This document shows, piece after piece, positions 59,690 to 64,000 of a stretch of DNA of 64,000 nt. Made by a program: the position numbers and the translations under genes. Positions within the stretch are counted from its first letter, which is position 1. Every line of letters starts with the position of its first letter. The stretch is from an uncultured Clostridia bacterium (lineage in GTDB: Bacteria > Bacillota > Clostridia > Christensenellales > Borkfalkiaceae): the NCBI GenBank assembly GCA_947090365.1, contig CAMUNT010000001.1:1-64000 (forward strand). The letters run 5' to 3'. The notes beneath the pieces were generated by a model. It searched no databases. It saw nothing but the letters and a program-made list of their open reading frames with translations, and was not told the DNA's origin.

Positions 59690-61564
59690 ATGAAAAGAAG
59701 ACGTATATTTTTATCGGTAGTATCAACGGTGCTTGCCGTTATGGTTTCGGTATTTTTCTGCGCCTGCAATTTCGGCAGTCTGAATCACGCGCACAGTTTT
59801 GTAAAATACGTATCCGACGAAAACGCGACGTGTACGGCAAACGGGACGGAAACGGCAAAATGCGAAAAATGCGATAAAACAGATACCCGCGAAATTCCGG
59901 ACAGTAAAGCCGGTCACAGCTTCGTAAACTACGTATCCGACGAAAATGCGACGTGTACGGCAAACGGAACGGAAACGGCGAAATGCGAAAACTGCGATGC
60001 AACCGATACCCGCGAGGTGGCGGACAGTAAAGCCTGTCACAGCTTCGTAAACTACGTGTCCAACGGAGATGCGACGTGTACGGCAAACGGAACGGAAACG
60101 GCGAAATGCGAAAAATGCGATAAAACAGATACCCGCGAAATTCCGGACAGCAAAACGGAACACAGCTTTACGAACTTTATTCCGAATAACGATGCGACTA
60201 CGGAAGCGGACGGAACGAAAACCGCAAAATGCGATTACTGCGACGAAGAGAAGACGGTAGTTGACGAGGGGTCTAAGCTTGAAGGCGAGCACACTCACAG
60301 TTATTCGGAAACGGTTTTTACCCCTACCTGTACGGAAGACGGCTACACCCTTTACGTGTGTGAATGCGGTAAATCCGAATATAAAGACAAATTCGTTGAT
60401 AAATTAGGGCACAGTTTTACGAATTATATTTCCGACGGTAACGCGACTACGGAAGCGGACGGAACCAAGACGGCTAAATGCGACAGATGCGACGTGACCG
60501 ATACCGTTTTGGACGAGGGGAGCAAACTGCCTTCTACCGCAGACGGCGGAAGACCCGCAAAAGGTTCGGAAGAGGAAATCGGAGATGCGAAATTCTCCAT
60601 TCATTTTTTGGAGCTCGGCAATAAATATACCGGCGACTGCACGCTTATCAAGTGTGGCGATACCGAAGTTTTAATCGACGCGGGCTCCCGTCAGAGCAGC
60701 GGCGCAACTATTAAAAATTACGTTGATAAGTATTGTACCGACGGCGTTTTGGAATACGTAATCGTAACTCACGCTCATCAGGACCACATTGCAGGCTTCG
60801 TCGGCAATCCAAACGGCGGAACTTATGACGGTATACTTTATCAGTATGAAGTGGGGACGCTAATTCAGTTCAGCGGTCACAAAACGACTTCTAATATTTA
60901 TAAACAATATTGTACGGCTGTTGAATACGTGCAGAATAAGGGGACTGCCGTTTATGACGCAAACCAATGCTGGTATGAAACTGACGGCGCGAAAAAACAG
61001 TATTTGCTCGACGATGCGCAGACTCTGTCGCTGAATATTCTCTACAATTACTATTACGACCATTCGACAAGCAACGAAAATAATTATTCTGTCTGCACGC
61101 TTTTAACAAACGAAGACGGTGATAAAACTACCAATTATCTGTTTACGGGCGATCTGGAGGACGGCGGTGAAAAGAAGCTCGTTCAATACAACAGCCTGCC
61201 CGAAGTAGAGCTTTATAAGGGCGGACACCACGGCAGTTCGACGTCGTCGTGCGATGAGCTTTTAAGTGTAATAAAACCTAAGCACGTAGCAATATGTACC
61301 TGTTGCGGAACTACGGAATATACAACTAATCCTTTGAATACCTTCCCCACGCAGGAGACAATAAACAGGCTTGCAAAATATACCGAAAATATATACTGCA
61401 CGACGCTGATAGTCGATTATTCGGCAGGTAAGTACACTTCGATGAACGGAAATATCGTGTTCTATTATACGGATAAAGTGAAGCTGTACTGCTCAAACAA
61501 CGATATGGTGTTAAAAGATACCGAATGGTTTAAAGAGAACAGGACGTGGCCCGAGGGCGAGTGA
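59690..61564 (+). CDS. Lipoprotein with Cys-pair repeats and metallo-beta-lactamase domain
   Basis: A 624-residue exported protein starting at ATG 59690 (GGGGTGA upstream) with a signal peptide ending in VFFCAC. Residues 35-285 are about six repeats of some 41 residues, of the form HSFVNYVSDENATCT, then ETAKCEKCDKTDTREIPDSK. Each carries a CxxC pair that could bind a metal. After a short linker a ComEC-type metallo-beta-lactamase domain follows, with the metal motif THAHQDH at residues 360-366 and further His/Asp motifs (FTGDLEDGG, GGHHGSS). In ComEC this fold is a nuclease-like domain; here it is free of the channel. Function is unknown; extracellular nuclease or phosphodiesterase activity is a guess. 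Confidence 0.85.
   Translation: MKRRRIFLSVVSTVLAVMVSVFFCACNFGSLNHAHSFVKYVSDENATCTANGTETAKCEKCDKTDTREIPDSKAGHSFVNYVSDENATCTANGTETAKCENCDATDTREVADSKACHSFVNYVSNGDATCTANGTETAKCEKCDKTDTREIPDSKTEHSFTNFIPNNDATTEADGTKTAKCDYCDEEKTVVDEGSKLEGEHTHSYSETVFTPTCTEDGYTLYVCECGKSEYKDKFVDKLGHSFTNYISDGNATTEADGTKTAKCDRCDVTDTVLDEGSKLPSTADGGRPAKGSEEEIGDAKFSIHFLELGNKYTGDCTLIKCGDTEVLIDAGSRQSSGATIKNYVDKYCTDGVLEYVIVTHAHQDHIAGFVGNPNGGTYDGILYQYEVGTLIQFSGHKTTSNIYKQYCTAVEYVQNKGTAVYDANQCWYETDGAKKQYLLDDAQTLSLNILYNYYYDHSTSNENNYSVCTLLTNEDGDKTTNYLFTGDLEDGGEKKLVQYNSLPEVELYKGGHHGSSTSSCDELLSVIKPKHVAICTCCGTTEYTTNPLNTFPTQETINRLAKYTENIYCTTLIVDYSAGKYTSMNGNIVFYYTDKVKLYCSNNDMVLKDTEWFKENRTWPEGE
59792..60160 (+). repeat. 123-bp in-gene tandem repeats
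   Basis: Three in-frame 123-bp units begin at 59792, 59915 and 60038, and a more diverged one at 60161. They encode the 41-residue Cys-pair repeats. High identity between units suggests recent expansion by recombination. Confidence 0.9.
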
Positions 61565-61578
61565 CGGTAAAAATCAAT

Positions 61579-61612
61579 AAAGACGGCGCTTAATATAAAG
61601 CGCCGTCTTTTT
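61579..61612 (+). terminator. Terminator of the valS operon
   Basis: AAAGACGGCGCTT (61579-61591) and AAGCGCCGTCTTT (61598-61610) around AATATA, then TT. Confidence 0.9.
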
Positions 61613-61696
61613 AAGTTAGTTTAAATAAATTTCCATATTTTATAGTAATTATAAAAAATTACTGTCTGTATAAGCCTAATTTGTTGCCGATAACAA

Positions 61697-61725
61697 TTGC
61701 AATTTACAAATCATTATGATAAAAT
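61697..61725 (+). promoter_or_regulatory. Promoter of the GH3-like gene
   Basis: TTGCAA (61697-61702), 17 bp, TAAAAT (61720-61725), about 40 bases before the AGGAG site. Confidence 0.65.
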
Positions 61726-61773
61726 TAATCTGTATAAGTATAGTGGGCATAGTATGCAATGCAGGAGTTTAAA

Positions 61774-64000
61774 ATGCTAAAAAATCATGAACTCATTTTC
61801 AGAATGTCGTTACATCAGCGTGTAAGGCTGATTACAAGCCCGAAGCCCGATGAAAACTGTCCTGTGGAAAGTTATGAGTTCCCCGTATTTCACCTATATT
61901 CCAATCCGTCGCTGAAAACGACGGATAAATTTGCTACGTTTTTTCCTTCGGATAAGGCGCTTGCTTCTACGTGGAATAACGAAGTAATCAAAAACGTCTA
62001 CGAATGTACTGGCAACGAAGCAAAAGCCAATAAAGAGTACGCCTATTTCAATATTACCGACTGCGCCGAACGCGAGGGGATTTCTGAGGACGGCTTTTTA
62101 ACAAGTGAATTTTTAAAGCAGAAGGCAAGCGGAATACGCTCCAGCGGAGCGTATTTAAACTTCGACGATTGTCCCGCGACGGAAAATAAAGCCGTTTTAA
62201 ATGAAACCGTTAAAACAATTACAGACGGAGTTTTATCCGGAAACAAGGCAAATTCTTTAAGGGTTTACAGCGTTGAGGCCGCTGAAAGTATATTAAAAAG
62301 CGGGTTCAAGGGCTTGCTTTTCGGCGTTGCTTCGGATAAATGCGAGGTGGCGAAATACATATTCCACGGCATTACGCTTGTTTTCGTCAGCGCGGATACA
62401 ATGGACGGGCTTGAAGATTATATAGTCGAGCTTACTGAAAAATACGAAAAATCGAAAGAAGAATATGAAAACGGTACTATAAATCTTGCCGAGTTCGACC
62501 GTAGAAAGCGCAGCGGCGAAATACTCGACGCCGAGGCAGTAAATTCCGCCTGCGACAATATGATAAGCCTGCTTCTTGCATTGAAAAACAGCGGACCCGC
62601 TTCCGTTGAAGAAAAGCCCGTGCGCGCAGGCAGGTCCGATCGCGTCCCCCTTTTTAACGAGGTGTATCACGATAAGCTTGCATACAGCGCCGCGCAGCAA
62701 TCTATAGTTCTTATTAAAAATAACAACAGGGTGCTTCCTCTTGCAAAGAATACACCTATTGCAGTAATAGGCGAATACGCCGAAGATAACGGGTACCGTA
62801 TAACCAATAAAAACAATCCTACGGTATTGCACCGTCCTTTTGACGAAATAAATAATTACGGAAATATTAACGCCGTCGGCTACGTGCACGGCTACCGCGC
62901 AGGCGAAAGCAAACGGCTCGATTTAATCGAAAAAGCACTCAACCTCTGCGACGAAGCTAAGTTTGCGCTTGTGTATCTTTGCGCGGGTAAGGGCGCTTCG
63001 GCAATCCCTGCCGGACAGATGGAGCTTTTGGATGCGCTTGCAAGAAAGGGCGTAAAAATAATCGCCGTAGTTTCAGCAGAGCGTACTATAGATATGTCGT
63101 TTACGGATAAATGCGAGGCCGTACTTTTCAGCTATAACGCCGGTCAGGGCTGCGCTCAGGCGGTTTTCGATATTGTTACGGGCGAAATTTCGCCTTCCGG
63201 CAAATTAGTGGATACTTTTTACAGAGATTTTACTGCCGTTTCGGTTGAGGAGGGTGTTCCCGCATACTGTACGGCAGGCTCGTCAAACGTGCGTTATCCG
63301 TTCGGCTACGGACTGTCGTTTACGGAGTTCGAATATAAAAATCTGAAAATTACCGACAGCGGAGTAAGTTGTACCGTAACTAATAAGGGCAAGTACGACG
63401 GCTACTGCACTGTTTTGATGTTCGTTCAGCGCATAAACGCACATACGACTCTTGCAAATCGTATTTTGCGCGGTTACTGCAAGGTGTTTATTAAAAAGGG
63501 GGATTCGGCAAAGGCGGAAATTCTCTTTACGGACGATACTTTCAAGGCGTACGACAGGGATAAAAACCGTCTTTATATGCAGGGCGGGAAATACGAAATA
63601 AGCTTGTGCGATAACGCTAACGCCACCCTTTTAAGGGGTGAGCGTGACTTTAAAGAGCGTTCTTTTGAAATAAAACACGAAAGTAAACAAGTCGCAAGCT
63701 CTTCAGACGGCGTAATAAGCTTTACCGATACAGATCTTGACAAGTATATCCGCAGGGAGAAAAAGAAGATTTCTTACGGATTCAGGCTGTTCATTGCGCT
63801 TATGCTGACGCTGTATTACGACGCTATGGGCGTTGGACTGCTCGTATCCAATCTTATTGCCGACAAAACTCTATTATTATATACGGTAATAGGCGTACTG
63901 CTGTTTGCGGGAAATCTGCTTGCTGTTATCTATATCGTTATTATCTCCAAACGGCGCAAATTGCAGAACTTTATGCATCCCAACGAAGTACTTACCGATA
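61774..64000 (+). CDS. Membrane-anchored glycoside hydrolase family 3-like protein, partial
   Basis: An open frame from ATG 61774 (AGGAG upstream) to the window end, 742 codons, with no stop seen. The middle part is a GH3 C-terminal domain: QQSIVLIKNNNRVLPL (near residue 308), GEISPSGKLVDTF (near 470) and VRYPFGYGLSFTEFEY (near 507), then an Fn3-like region. The N-terminal barrel is reduced to about 270 residues. In the place where GH3 enzymes have the nucleophile Asp (family pattern GLxxSDW) it reads GLLFGVASD. After residue 670 two transmembrane segments follow (RLFIALMLTLYYDAMGVGLL and LLLYTVIGVLLFAGNLLAVI). It may be an inactive, membrane-bound sugar-binding or regulatory relative. Confidence 0.8.
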   Translation, partial: MLKNHELIFRMSLHQRVRLITSPKPDENCPVESYEFPVFHLYSNPSLKTTDKFATFFPSDKALASTWNNEVIKNVYECTGNEAKANKEYAYFNITDCAEREGISEDGFLTSEFLKQKASGIRSSGAYLNFDDCPATENKAVLNETVKTITDGVLSGNKANSLRVYSVEAAESILKSGFKGLLFGVASDKCEVAKYIFHGITLVFVSADTMDGLEDYIVELTEKYEKSKEEYENGTINLAEFDRRKRSGEILDAEAVNSACDNMISLLLALKNSGPASVEEKPVRAGRSDRVPLFNEVYHDKLAYSAAQQSIVLIKNNNRVLPLAKNTPIAVIGEYAEDNGYRITNKNNPTVLHRPFDEINNYGNINAVGYVHGYRAGESKRLDLIEKALNLCDEAKFALVYLCAGKGASAIPAGQMELLDALARKGVKIIAVVSAERTIDMSFTDKCEAVLFSYNAGQGCAQAVFDIVTGEISPSGKLVDTFYRDFTAVSVEEGVPAYCTAGSSNVRYPFGYGLSFTEFEYKNLKITDSGVSCTVTNKGKYDGYCTVLMFVQRINAHTTLANRILRGYCKVFIKKGDSAKAEILFTDDTFKAYDRDKNRLYMQGGKYEISLCDNANATLLRGERDFKERSFEIKHESKQVASSSDGVISFTDTDLDKYIRREKKKISYGFRLFIALMLTLYYDAMGVGLLVSNLIADKTLLLYTVIGVLLFAGNLLAVIYIVIISKRRKLQNFMHPNEVLTD

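Overview
The window comes from the chromosome of a low-to-mid GC, monoderm, probably spore-forming Firmicute. The conserved order yqfC-yqfD-phoH-pgpH-ybeY-era-yqzL-recO, a SpoIIA/Rsb-like sigma operon, many TTGACA-N17-TATAAT promoters and abundant lipoprotein signals support this. Large surface lipoproteins with BspA-like, Big_2, M60, F5/8 and pectate lyase domains point to a gut-associated clostridial lineage. The exact family cannot be fixed from this sequence alone, and no rRNA or tRNA gene was found.

Layout. 0-6.2 kb: the end of ileS, feoA-feoB, an RluA-type pseudouridine synthase, and a four-gene partner-switching operon (STAS protein, degenerate HATPase, sigma factor, intact HATPase). 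6.2-11.5 kb: an acidic Pro/Glu-rich membrane protein, a PucR-type HTH protein, an S41 protease, and a MinD/ParA-like ATPase with a small partner. 11.7-20.2 kb: one 2828-residue surface protein made of ~230-residue repeats. 20.3-26.4 kb: the yqf/era/recO housekeeping cluster, with a duplicated non-coding element on both sides of yqzL. 26.4-30.1 kb: an XRE repressor facing a small membrane protein across twin operators, then ppdK. 30.5-32 kb: two DUF11-like proteins.

32.3-39.5 kb holds the centrepiece, a complete type II-A CRISPR-Cas system: divergent tracrRNA, cas9, cas1, cas2, csn2, a short leader ending in ATTTGAG, 16 full repeats plus one truncated repeat, and 16 spacers of exactly 30 bp. 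The array ends abruptly against the 3' remnant of a gene. All catalytic residues checked in Cas9 are present, so the locus looks functional.

39.9-48.3 kb is a secreted lipoprotein block (Big_2/LRR_5 protein, M60 peptidase with F5/8 domain, PL1 pectate lyase) that suggests attack on host or plant glycoconjugates. 48.4-53.4 kb: transketolase and a phosphohexomutase on the minus strand, then proS. 53.5-54.3 kb: a second XRE/small-protein divergon with palindromic operators, then a 69-bp tandem repeat. 54.3-56.9 kb: an SsuABC/TauABC-like importer. 57-64 kb: valS, a lipoprotein with 41-residue Cys-pair repeats fused to a metallo-beta-lactamase fold, and a membrane-anchored GH3-like protein running off the window.

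No wholly new system could be proven. The best candidates for something undescribed are the yqzL-flanking element pair, the two XRE divergons with the operator filling the promoter spacer, the duplex-HATPase sigma operon, the array-edge gene remnant, and the GH3-like protein that seems to lack its nucleophile.
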